A stretch of DNA of 9,711 nt from Bacteroidota bacterium (lineage in GTDB: Bacteria; Bacteroidota; Bacteroidia; Bacteroidales; UBA10428): assembly GCA_024640925.1 (NCBI GenBank), contig JAHEEB010000057.1:1433-11143 (forward strand). Reading direction: 5' to 3'. Below, in pieces: positions 1-7,768 of the stretch. The position numbers were made by a program, and so were the translations under genes. The notes beneath the pieces were generated by a model, which worked only from the letters and a program-made list of their open reading frames with translations, was not told the origin of the DNA and ran no database searches. Position 1 is the stretch's first letter, and the number at the start of each line of letters is the position of its first letter.

Positions 1-37
1 ATAAATGATAGTATATAGAAATAAAAAACAGAAAAAT

Positions 38-850
38 ATGAATGTTAAGGATAAAACAATAGTTATAACTGGCGGAGGAAGTGGTGTAGGCAGGGAATTA
101 GTTTTAAACCTGCTTACGAAGGGGGCCAGAGTTATCACCGTTGATATCAACGAATCTGCCTTGCTTGAAACAATAAAATTTGCCGGTGAGAAAGCTGATA
201 AATTGTCTGTTCACGTTTTAAATATAACAGACAGAGATGCGGTAGAGCTATTTTCGCAAAAGGTTATTGCCAGGTATGGTGAAATTGACGGTCTAATCAA
301 CAATGCTGGAATTATTCAACCATTTGTCAAAGTAAATGACCTTGATTATACCACCATTGATAAAGTGATGAATGTGGATTTTTACGGTACACTATACATG
401 ACAAAAGCTTTCCTGCCTCATTTTCTAAAACGCTCCGAAGCAAATATCGTAAATATATCCAGTATGGGCGGACTTTTCCCGGTTCCCGGAGAAAGTATTT
501 ATGGTGCAGCAAAGGCAGGAGTAAAACTGTTTACTGAGGGACTGCATTCAGAACTGAGAAATACAAATGTACATGTAACACTCATTTGTCCGGGAGGTAT
601 TGAAACAGATATAAAATTCAATTCAGGGGCAGAAAAGAACCGTAAAGATGAAAATGAAATAAAAAAAGCAGTAATAAAGCCTGTAAAGCCTGCTAAAGCT
701 GCTCAGATAATTATTGAATCTATGGAGAAAAACAAGTTCCGGGTTCTCCTTGGAAAGGATATTAAAGCATTGAATTTCATTTTTAAATTAAGCCCAAGAT
801 TAGCTGAAAATCTTATTAATAAGCAAATGAAATCGCATGTGCCTGAATAA
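38..850 (+). CDS. Classical short-chain dehydrogenase/reductase (SDR), NAD(P)-dependent oxidoreductase
   Basis: The protein is a 270-aa single-domain Rossmann-fold oxidoreductase, a normal length for classical SDRs. Visible motifs, numbered from the ATG at 38, are the cofactor loop TGGGSGVG (residues 11-18), NNAG (88-91), an Asn in NVD (112), and a complete Ser-Tyr-Lys site: S142 in NISS and Y155/K159 in YGAAK. D36 at the end of the second beta strand suggests a preference for NAD(H) over NADP(H). The C-terminal part, which sets substrate specificity, matches nothing I can name, so the substrate is unknown. An in-frame ATG at 5 would add 11 mostly basic and polar residues. I prefer 38 because the Rossmann strand then begins a few residues after the Met, as is usual. 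No signal peptide is seen, so it is cytoplasmic. It converges on the glucan operon and shares only the terminator with it, so a functional link is not indicated. Confidence 0.9.
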   Translation: MNVKDKTIVITGGGSGVGRELVLNLLTKGARVITVDINESALLETIKFAGEKADKLSVHVLNITDRDAVELFSQKVIARYGEIDGLINNAGIIQPFVKVNDLDYTTIDKVMNVDFYGTLYMTKAFLPHFLKRSEANIVNISSMGGLFPVPGESIYGAAKAGVKLFTEGLHSELRNTNVHVTLICPGGIETDIKFNSGAEKNRKDENEIKKAVIKPVKPAKAAQIIIESMEKNKFRVLLGKDIKALNFIFKLSPRLAENLINKQMKSHVPE

Positions 851-857
851 CATATAG

Positions 858-899
858 AAAAAAAGCCGTCTCAGTATTATTTTGAGATGGCTTCTTTTT
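858..899. terminator. Bidirectional intrinsic terminator between convergent units
   Basis: The arms AAGCCGTCTCA (863-873) and TGAGATGGCTT (883-893) form an 11-bp stem with one G-T wobble and a 9-nt loop. On the plus strand the stem is followed by a T run (895-899). On the minus strand it is followed by the complement of the A run at 858-862. It sits 12 nt after the SDR stop codon and about 70 nt after the phosphorylase stop codon, so it can end both convergent transcripts. No other strong hairpin was noticed between 851 and 961. Confidence 0.8.
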
Positions 900-961
900 C
901 ATTTGAATTCCCTGTAGGTACTTCAGACACATACAAGGTAAAAATATATTATTAACCTTCT

Positions 962-3900
962 TTAATCCTCCTTATTTACAACAATCTTATATATCTCATT
1001 ATTCCTGTCAAATACCATTTGACTGGTTTCTTTATCCAGTATATTTGAGTTAAAAGTTTTATACATTCCGTTTTTTAATTCTACAAATATGCCTTCCTTA
1101 CCTGTCATTACATAAATCACAGGGATTCCGCAAACCAAAAAAGCCAGCGAACTTTTCTCAAGTTTTATGATTTCCTTTTCTTTTCCTCTATAATAAGTGA
1201 ATTCTGAGGGATTTTTCAAAAACTCATCTTTATGTAATAAGGAAGGATTAAACGATATTATCCCATTCTGAACTATCACTCCCAGTTCACCAAACCTCGA
1301 AATGAAGTCTTCCTTTACTTGTCCGGTCATTCCTGGTTGTTGGGCGCCTGTAAATCCTGGGGTATGGGAATAAGGGTCGGTTGGGAATGCCCCATACTCT
1401 ACCGGAGACTTGTACCCTCCCATCCCAGCCTTGATTTCCTGGTAGTGATAATAGATTTTATCAGTAATTGATTTGTCAGTCTTTTTTTCTAACCCATCAA
1501 ACCATAATTCCTGCACTGCCAACTGTAATTTCGAAACCATATGCCAGTAAATGCACCCCAACCCCTCGTATTTAAAGAATGTTCCGGATCTGCCTGTAAA
1601 CTGGCTGTGATTGAATAAATCGTAATAAATTTTACATATTTTTTCAGCTTCATCTTTTTCCAGGGCCTGTTCTTTTATCAAAGCTTGCATTAACTCGGAA
1701 GCATTTTGAAAGGTACCATTAAAATGAAAATTATTTTCACTGTCTACCTCAATAAATTTTTTACTTTTTATCTTAATCTCATTCATCAGAAATTGACTCT
1801 CCCTGATTTTTTCTTCGGGAATGTTATTCTTTTCTAAGAAAGCAGGCAATTCCCTGTTGGGGTAGAGCATGTATGTTTTCTGATCGCTTCTGTACAATTT
1901 ACTTTGCCGGAGAGCATCGAGAAGTTTGATCGACTCTTCAGGTGTTAAAAAGCCGGATCCCAGAATAGCTACTTGTCCTTCAAGCATTTCATACAAATTC
2001 TCAATGGCATATCCGCTGGTATTAAAATGGACAAGGTTATACGAGTGATATAAACCATCGGGTCGCTTATTGCGTTTGATTGTATCGTGAAAATATAACT
2101 GGCATAATCTCAGGAAATGGCAAAACTTATCAGTTTCCAATATCTCCTGCTCTTCAGAAAATCCACTATAAACGGCCTTTCTGTATATTTCACCAGCCTC
2201 ACCAAGCTCATCCATTAATGTTTTGCGTTGTTCATCGGAAATCTTTTCATTAAGAATGGACAAGTTTCTCTCTAATGTATTGTTTATCGATTTGAACAAG
2301 ACTATAACTTCTTTTGAAACGGAAATTTGTTTTGAAGTATTCTTAAACAAAGTTTTAAGCTGATTTATGAACCGGTAAAGATTATATAATGTTACCATTG
2401 ATAGACCGTATCCTACAAGTGCATTGTTCGCATCATTCCATTCCGGTCGCTGCGTGCTCATCCATATTCCACCACCCGGGACAAAGTTGCTTATCTTAGC
2501 CAGTAAGCTGACCAGTATTTTCTCTGCCAGATTGACCTTATATATTGATCCATCTTTACCTAGTAACAATTTCCCGTCAGAACCATTTTGTTTTACTCTT
2601 TCATGAATTATTTTTTCAAGCTCTTCATCATATGTAACACTGTTGCGTGGATCATTCACCAGGTTTGTATATGGTTTTATTTTATACGGCACATTGGCAT
2701 AAACAAATATTTTCCTGGCAAGCAACTCCTCCAGAACGCCGGGATGATATTTAATTGAAAGTTCAAGAAGATTAAGCAGATAGATAACCTGATGGTCGCC
2801 CCAGTAGCCGATGTTTGACCATGGATCATCCGGATCGGTTTTTTCCCACTCAATACCATTATTCGTAATTCTATAAGGATTATATCCATCGGGTGTTGAG
2901 GCATTTACAAACTTTGTAATAAAACTTTCAATAAACTGCGGGTACGATAAAGAAAGTGCGTTCCAATTCTGAAAGATATCTCGCCAGTTACCCTGGTAAT
3001 ATATGTTTTCTCTACCATCAGAATTTTTAATATCGATGGAAAACTGGTTCCATGGCCGGCTCGGATCGCCATGTCTACGACTAAAGGTAAGGGGGAGATA
3101 TTCAAGGATCAGCCTTTCAAGGTCGGGGAGATTAGCTGATCTGATTTTCTGGAGAATTGCTGAATGCGTTTCCTGCTCTGGCAGTGAAGAAAGAAACATT
3201 TTGTTTTTTTCGAAAACTTCTTTATTCCATTTTTGAATAAAGATGAACAAATCATCTTTTGAAATTGAATAACCGTTGCTAAAAATACCCCCTCGCATAC
3301 TATTGAAGAGGGTATTAGAATAATGTCTCGCATTCAACATCGGTTGGTTGGAATATTGAATCCCATCAGCCGCTGCTACTTTAATTTTCAGATTCTCGGT
3401 TCCCTTACTGATATCCTGCTTTACTAAATTTAATAATTCAGGTTTTTTAATCTGTTGCCTAAGCAGAATTATTTCTGTTGGTCCCTGGTTTAGTTCAGCT
3501 ATAATATACCAGTTTTTAGATACATTGGAATTCAGATTCATCTTTGAATTCACAAAAAAAGATCCCCTGCGGCCTTTCAAAATACTTTCGGATTCTACAT
3601 TTTCACTAAAAATAAACTTATCAAATTGATCTGTTGTAAAAAGTATTTTGGGTTTCGAAAGTCCCAATTGCAAAACTGTAGTTGCCTTAAGTGCTTCGCA
3701 TGGTTCGGCTTTATCAGACATAATGGCACTTAAAGTAAAAATACCAAGTCCGGTATTTTCATCAATTTCACATTTTTTATATCCATCAACCAGGGTACTC
3801 ATATTGGTCTGCAACCCTCGATTTATTCCGAATGGTAGAATATTCTGTATTCCGTCAACTATTTTGTATTCTATATTTGAATCTTTATCAAGGTTAACTA

Positions 3901-4396
3901 ACCGCGATTCTCTTACAAAACCGAATTTATCGCTGTTCATCCAGCAATAAGAAAATGCAGACTTCAAATCATAATTAATTTCTTCAAATAAGAGTTTGTT
4001 CCCGTATATACTTTTATATATATTTTGCTCAAGCTTATAAATGCCTTTATGCTTGGGTTCAAAAGGTTCCCAAAGAAATTGTCTTTCTTTCAGGCTGACA
4101 AGAATAATTGTCTTAGGGCCAGTGTTGGTAGAGGCATCGTGGATTTTATCGTCGGTTGTATATGGAAACAGAGCAGAATCGGGATTACGTCTCCCACAAG
4201 TTAGCCCACCATGGGTTGACACGTACATCCAATGATCGGAATCACTTACTACGGTAATAAAAAAGGGAGGCATTGAAAGGTAGTTGGATATTTTATAAAA
4301 TGGTTCATTGTCAATTGTAACAATTGCTCCTTCTACCTCACTGGTATTAAGATTTAATGTGCTTTTACCAAGAAAAACATTTTTATGATCAACCAT
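962..4396 (-). CDS. Cytoplasmic glycoside phosphorylase of clan GH-Q type (GH94/GH149/GH161-like), probable beta-1,3-glucan phosphorylase
   Basis: This is a 1144-aa protein with no signal peptide or membrane segment, so it should be cytosolic. The first ~320 residues look beta-rich (SDSDHWMYVSTHGG at 51-64), as in the N-terminal sandwich of GH94-type enzymes. The middle (~420-680) looks like the (alpha/alpha)6 barrel: RHGDPSRPWNQF (441-452), GNWRDIFQNW (469-478), GYWGDHQ (530-536) and RPEWNDANNA (650-659). In GH94 cellobiose phosphorylase a WND motif carries the general-acid Asp, so D655 is the candidate here. A conserved-looking Gly/Pro-rich segment near 1003-1029 (HTPGFTGAQQPG, then TGQVKED) may shape the phosphate or sugar site. 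At 1144 aa it is longer than typical GH94 (about 800 aa) and closer to the long GH149 and GH161 beta-1,3-glucan phosphorylases, which cleave a terminal glucose with phosphate to yield glucose 1-phosphate. It is the last gene of the operon, 17 nt after the glycosidase. The phosphorylase fold is fairly secure; the exact family and substrate are inferred from length and neighbours. Confidence 0.78.
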   Translation of the reverse strand: MVDHKNVFLGKSTLNLNTSEVEGAIVTIDNEPFYKISNYLSMPPFFITVVSDSDHWMYVSTHGGLTCGRRNPDSALFPYTTDDKIHDASTNTGPKTIILVSLKERQFLWEPFEPKHKGIYKLEQNIYKSIYGNKLLFEEINYDLKSAFSYCWMNSDKFGFVRESRLVNLDKDSNIEYKIVDGIQNILPFGINRGLQTNMSTLVDGYKKCEIDENTGLGIFTLSAIMSDKAEPCEALKATTVLQLGLSKPKILFTTDQFDKFIFSENVESESILKGRRGSFFVNSKMNLNSNVSKNWYIIAELNQGPTEIILLRQQIKKPELLNLVKQDISKGTENLKIKVAAADGIQYSNQPMLNARHYSNTLFNSMRGGIFSNGYSISKDDLFIFIQKWNKEVFEKNKMFLSSLPEQETHSAILQKIRSANLPDLERLILEYLPLTFSRRHGDPSRPWNQFSIDIKNSDGRENIYYQGNWRDIFQNWNALSLSYPQFIESFITKFVNASTPDGYNPYRITNNGIEWEKTDPDDPWSNIGYWGDHQVIYLLNLLELSIKYHPGVLEELLARKIFVYANVPYKIKPYTNLVNDPRNSVTYDEELEKIIHERVKQNGSDGKLLLGKDGSIYKVNLAEKILVSLLAKISNFVPGGGIWMSTQRPEWNDANNALVGYGLSMVTLYNLYRFINQLKTLFKNTSKQISVSKEVIVLFKSINNTLERNLSILNEKISDEQRKTLMDELGEAGEIYRKAVYSGFSEEQEILETDKFCHFLRLCQLYFHDTIKRNKRPDGLYHSYNLVHFNTSGYAIENLYEMLEGQVAILGSGFLTPEESIKLLDALRQSKLYRSDQKTYMLYPNRELPAFLEKNNIPEEKIRESQFLMNEIKIKSKKFIEVDSENNFHFNGTFQNASELMQALIKEQALEKDEAEKICKIYYDLFNHSQFTGRSGTFFKYEGLGCIYWHMVSKLQLAVQELWFDGLEKKTDKSITDKIYYHYQEIKAGMGGYKSPVEYGAFPTDPYSHTPGFTGAQQPGMTGQVKEDFISRFGELGVIVQNGIISFNPSLLHKDEFLKNPSEFTYYRGKEKEIIKLEKSSLAFLVCGIPVIYVMTGKEGIFVELKNGMYKTFNSNILDKETSQMVFDRNNEIYKIVVNKED

Positions 4397-4413
4397 AAAT
4401 ATCGATGAAATAT

Positions 4414-5712
4414 CTATTGTTCTAAATAAAATGGAATATTTGCCGTTGCAGCATGTCCTTTTTTATCATATACATAGATGAATAAGCGATAAGCGCCCGG
4501 TATTTTTGGCGGATTAAGAGTAACATCTGAACCCGCATATAAAGACAAGACACTATCCGGTTTGCTTTCATAATCGCCTCCCAGGCTCAGGTCAGTACTT
4601 TCATGCAATATCTCCCACTTGTAGCTGAGTGTATCTTTATCGGTATCTTTTGCTATAACACTCGCAAAGAGCTTATTATTATGTTTTATTTTAATGCTTT
4701 CATAAGCACTTTTGTTATTTAGGGTAAAACTATCTATTTCAGGACAACGGTTTTCAGGCCATTTACCATTCCATAAGTAATGCATAGCATCTACTGTTTC
4801 CGTTTCCTCTCCATTTTCTGTAAACATGCCATACCATGTTGGAGTTCTTTCCTGCTTCTGTCCCCAAAGAAAAACATATGATCCCAGGCATCGGTTTGTA
4901 TCCACTTTTATGGCTAATAAATAACGGTCAATAAAAGCATGAGCCTTTTCCTTACTTGTGGGTTCAATTGGTGAGCCCCATTCTGTTGCCGGCATTTCCC
5001 AATGTCCGGTAGAGCCCCACTCGGTAACCATATATGGTCCATTCCACCCTGCATCAGCAATTCGTTGCTGAAGGTTCACAATGTCACCATACATTTGAAT
5101 AGAAATAAAATCGATATCTGTACAATGCTGTTTAATGTAGTCGATTTCTTTCTTTCCAATGCCAGCAAGTGTTGTTGTTGTGACATGGTTTGGATCAATT
5201 TGGTGTATCATTTTTGAAATATCATTTACGGCATCATAAACTTTAAATGATTCAGTCTGTAAGTTAAGTTCGTTGCCAATAGCCCAACCTAGTAAGGCAG
5301 GATGATCTTTTAATCTTAATACTTCTGATTTTAAATATTCAAATTGTTTTTTAACCCAAACAGTATCATCATAGTTATACCCATGCCTTTCACGACCTAC
5401 TTCGAGTCCCATTAATACCATCAATCCATTTTTCTGAGCCTTATCAAGAATTACCTTGGCATCTTCTTTCCCATTTTCGGTTCGCCAGGTACGGAATGAA
5501 TTAGCTCCGTGTATTCCCAGAGCATCAATATTACCAAACTCCAGGCCTGCACCCTTAACATAAAAGGGCTTTCCATTTACCAGTAGCTGATATTTATCTT
5601 TATCCTGAATAAGTTCAACTTTCGAAGGTGATTTATCATCTTTTCTTAAATGATTTCTGCATGCACTACTTAATACTAATAGTACCAATAAGCTCCAATA
5701 TATAGATCGCAT
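4414..5712 (-). CDS. Lipoprotein glycoside hydrolase, clan GH-A TIM barrel (GH2/GH5/GH158-like) with C-terminal Ig/PKD-like domain
   Basis: This 432-aa protein starts with a lipoprotein-type signal: basic and hydrophobic residues 2-14, then SSAC with C18 as the likely lipidated residue. It is therefore anchored in the envelope, possibly at the surface. Residues ~30-325 form a TIM-barrel glycosidase with the two clan GH-A glutamates visible: E148 in GWAIGNELN (acid/base) and E231 in VTEWGS (nucleophile). Other striking segments are VNGKPFYVKGAG (45-56), NSFRTW (71-76) and FLWGQKQERTPTWYG (281-295). The last ~105 residues resemble an Ig/PKD-like domain (DTDKDTLSYKWE at 356-367; GAYRLFIYVYD at 406-416). 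Automatic tools usually label this type 'GH2 TIM barrel', but the N-terminal sandwich domains of true GH2 enzymes are absent. A barrel plus an Ig-like tail also recalls GH158 endo-beta-1,3-glucanases. It lies 13 nt after the MFS gene and 17 nt before the phosphorylase gene. The likely role is trimming beta-glucan fragments; the linkage specificity is not shown by the sequence. Confidence 0.82.
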   Translation of the reverse strand: MRSIYWSLLVLLVLSSACRNHLRKDDKSPSKVELIQDKDKYQLLVNGKPFYVKGAGLEFGNIDALGIHGANSFRTWRTENGKEDAKVILDKAQKNGLMVLMGLEVGRERHGYNYDDTVWVKKQFEYLKSEVLRLKDHPALLGWAIGNELNLQTESFKVYDAVNDISKMIHQIDPNHVTTTTLAGIGKKEIDYIKQHCTDIDFISIQMYGDIVNLQQRIADAGWNGPYMVTEWGSTGHWEMPATEWGSPIEPTSKEKAHAFIDRYLLAIKVDTNRCLGSYVFLWGQKQERTPTWYGMFTENGEETETVDAMHYLWNGKWPENRCPEIDSFTLNNKSAYESIKIKHNNKLFASVIAKDTDKDTLSYKWEILHESTDLSLGGDYESKPDSVLSLYAGSDVTLNPPKIPGAYRLFIYVYDKKGHAATANIPFYLEQ

Positions 5713-5725
5713 CGATTATAAAATT

Positions 5726-7312
5726 TTATTTAACTGATTTATTGATTAAAAATTTTTCTAACTCTTCTAATGATTTCCCTTTCGTCTCAGGGATATATTT
5801 TAAAATGAATAGTAATCCTGCAAAGCAAATAATTGCCAAAATTGCAAAGGTAGTGCCCGATCCGAAGACAGCTAGTTCAACAGGGAAGATTGTTATAACC
5901 AGAGCACTGATAAGAGCATTAAATGTACCAGCTACAGAAATTGCCAAACCTCGTATCCTGTTTGGAAAAATTTCGGAGAGTAATGCCCATGTAACTGGTC
6001 CAAGAGAAATGGCAAAAGAAGCTATAAAGAAAAGTATACCAAATAATACCAGCCAGGCATTAACCTGTATGCTGCTTTTTAGTATAATGCTTCTGGTCTT
6101 GTCATAAGAGTCACCAATCTGCGATCTGACATCTTCAAAAAATTTAACTTCGCTGGTATAATTTTTACCTGATAATTCTGTTAATCCTTCCGTTATCTGA
6201 ATAATTTCATTATCAGAAAATCCTTTAGCAGTCATTTCCGCAGCAATTTTGTTCGTTGAGTTTTCATTAATTGAGTAATGAGCCCTGTAAAACGCAAATG
6301 AAGAAAGTGTATAGGCAATAACAATGCCCGACATACCCAATATTAATAAAGGCTTTCGTCCTATTCGATCAATTAAGAACATGGCAAGTACAGTGAAAAT
6401 AACATTAACAAAACCTAAAATTACTGCCTGCATAAAAGCGGCATCACGTCCACCACCAGTAGCTTCAAATATAATAGGGGCATAATACAGAATGGCATTA
6501 ATTGCTGATATTTGCTGAAGAAAAGCAATTCCCAACCCAATAATTAATATAACCTTCATTTCACGTGAAAAAAGTTCCCTGAAATATGTTTTTTGTCGGC
6601 TATTATCGCTATTTATACTTTGGTTGATTTCGTTAATTGTAGTATTAGCATACGTTTCGCCACCTATTTTCTGAAGAACCCTTCTGGCTTCAGCAATTTT
6701 TGACATTTTTACCAACCAGCGCGGACTTTGAGGAACAAAAAATAAGAGTAAAAAATAAACAGCAGCAGGTATAACACCGATACCTAACATCCAGCGCCAT
6801 GTAAGGTTAGGATCAGTTACCAGTTTGTTTATTACATAATTTGAAAAGAATGCAACTGAAATACCGAGTACAATATTTAGTTGGTTAATTGATACAAGCG
6901 TACCACGATATTTTTGAGGTGCTACCTCAGCAATGTACATGGGGGCAACCAATATGGCCATACCAACACCCAAACCGCCTATTATACGGGCAATGATAAA
7001 TATTGTCAGGCTGTGAGATAATGCAGTACCTATGGCGCAAAAGGAAAATAAGATTGCCGTACCAATTAATACAATTTTTCGCCCGTACTTGTCGGCTAAT
7101 ATTCCGCCTATAAAATTACCTACGATGGAACCAACAGTAAGAGAACTTACCGAGAAACCGAACCAGAAAGAAGCTTGGTCGAGCCCAAAGACTTCGGAAT
7201 AATAGGGTATAGCACCTGCTATTACTGCGCTGTCGAAACCAAGTAAAAATCCACCAAGAGCTACAATTATGGATAATAATCCAACGTATTTTGTATTAAA
7301 GCCAGAATTCAT
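5726..7312 (-). CDS. Sugar-porter family MFS transporter (sugar:H+ symporter type)
   Basis: This is a 528-aa inner-membrane protein with 12 predicted membrane segments and the sugar-porter signatures in order: GFLLGFDSAV (21-30), DKYGRK (74-79), PQSPRWL (194-200), QQISAINAILYY (266-277), DRIGRKP (315-321), SEIFPNRIRG (446-455) and PETKGKS (508-514). The QQ...N residues that contact sugar in XylE and GLUT proteins are kept (Q266, Q267, N272), but the usual SGIN Gly is Ala (A270). Between the ninth and tenth membrane segments (~345-415) lies a hydrophilic loop of about 65-70 residues that XylE lacks; by topology it faces the periplasm. It accounts for most of the extra length over the usual 460-490 aa. 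Its place between two glycosidase-type genes and upstream of a cytosolic phosphorylase suggests uptake of glucose or short beta-glucan oligosaccharides released outside. The exact substrate cannot be read from the sequence. The gene begins 53 nt after the small lipoprotein gene. Confidence 0.92.
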   Translation of the reverse strand: MNSGFNTKYVGLLSIIVALGGFLLGFDSAVIAGAIPYYSEVFGLDQASFWFGFSVSSLTVGSIVGNFIGGILADKYGRKIVLIGTAILFSFCAIGTALSHSLTIFIIARIIGGLGVGMAILVAPMYIAEVAPQKYRGTLVSINQLNIVLGISVAFFSNYVINKLVTDPNLTWRWMLGIGVIPAAVYFLLLFFVPQSPRWLVKMSKIAEARRVLQKIGGETYANTTINEINQSINSDNSRQKTYFRELFSREMKVILIIGLGIAFLQQISAINAILYYAPIIFEATGGGRDAAFMQAVILGFVNVIFTVLAMFLIDRIGRKPLLILGMSGIVIAYTLSSFAFYRAHYSINENSTNKIAAEMTAKGFSDNEIIQITEGLTELSGKNYTSEVKFFEDVRSQIGDSYDKTRSIILKSSIQVNAWLVLFGILFFIASFAISLGPVTWALLSEIFPNRIRGLAISVAGTFNALISALVITIFPVELAVFGSGTTFAILAIICFAGLLFILKYIPETKGKSLEELEKFLINKSVK

Positions 7313-7365
7313 TTTTAATTTTATTTACTATGCATTTAAGACATAGTTGAATTAAACATTTACTA

Positions 7366-7725
7366 TTATTCGTCGAGAAGAATGATTTGTATAGAATCGG
7401 TGACTTCTTTAATCTCATCGGAACTATAAGCGTTTACTACCGTAAGTCTTGCCCAGATTGTGTCGGCAGGTGCAGTTACACGAAATCGTATTTTCCCAAC
7501 TTTATATTGATTTGGAAGTTCACTCTGATCAAGAACACTAATTGCTTTACCATCATAGAAAGTGATGTTGTCCCCTACAGCATTAATAGTGAACGTCACA
7601 GTATCACGTTTTGGAAGGGTTGTGGGAGTGGCAGAGAATTCAATAATTTTTGGATCAGAAATAAAATCCTTTTTACAGGAAAGTACTGATATTAAAATTC
7701 CGGTTATTAAAACAACTTTTTTCAT
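7366..7725 (-). CDS. Small lipoprotein with a PKD/Ig-like domain, possible glycan-binding accessory protein
   Basis: This is a 119-aa protein. The N-terminus MKKVVLITGILISVLSC is a lipoprotein signal with C17 as the probable lipidation site, and the following KKD resembles the charged export signal that sends Bacteroidota lipoproteins to the cell surface. The remaining ~95 residues read as one beta-sandwich domain: a short 'IIEFSATP' entry strand, alternating strands such as DTVTFTINAV (41-50), GDNITFYDG (51-59) and a closing 'DSIQIIL' strand (residues ~110-116). I do not recognise a named family with certainty; the pattern is PKD-like or like the N-terminal domain of surface glycan-binding proteins. 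No catalytic motif is visible. It lies 43 nt after the GH16 gene and 53 nt before the MFS gene, so it is co-transcribed with beta-glucan enzymes. A binding or spacer role at the surface is inference. Confidence 0.75.
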   Translation of the reverse strand: MKKVVLITGILISVLSCKKDFISDPKIIEFSATPTTLPKRDTVTFTINAVGDNITFYDGKAISVLDQSELPNQYKVGKIRFRVTAPADTIWARLTVVNAYSSDEIKEVTDSIQIILLDE

Positions 7726-7768
7726 ATTTTGTATTTTTAGCAGTTTCTAATGTTGATTGAATTATGGA

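Noticed and set aside
5..37. Longer SDR start at the ATG at position 5
   Set aside because: It adds 11 basic and polar residues ahead of a normal Rossmann start; the ATG at 38 fits the family better, although the window edge hides the upstream context.
3648..3950. 100-aa plus-strand open frame inside the phosphorylase gene
   Set aside because: Antisense shadow of a well-supported 1144-aa gene, with no domain or ribosome-binding support.
962..4396. Assignment as plain GH94 cellobiose phosphorylase
   Set aside because: The protein is much longer than GH94 enzymes and the motifs around the WND site only partly match; the beta-1,3-glucan context also argues against cellobiose.
5742..6107. 121-aa plus-strand open frame
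   Set aside because: It lies wholly antisense to the MFS gene, has no recognisable motif, and is explained by the codon pattern of the real gene.
7327..7347. Inverted repeat ACTATG...CATAGT between the small lipoprotein and MFS genes
   Set aside because: Only a 6-bp AT-rich stem with no following T run; too weak to call a terminator or an operator.
7726..7768. Possible internal promoter before the small lipoprotein gene
   Set aside because: No convincing Bacteroidota-type TTTG and TAnnTTTG pair could be seen in the 43-nt gap.
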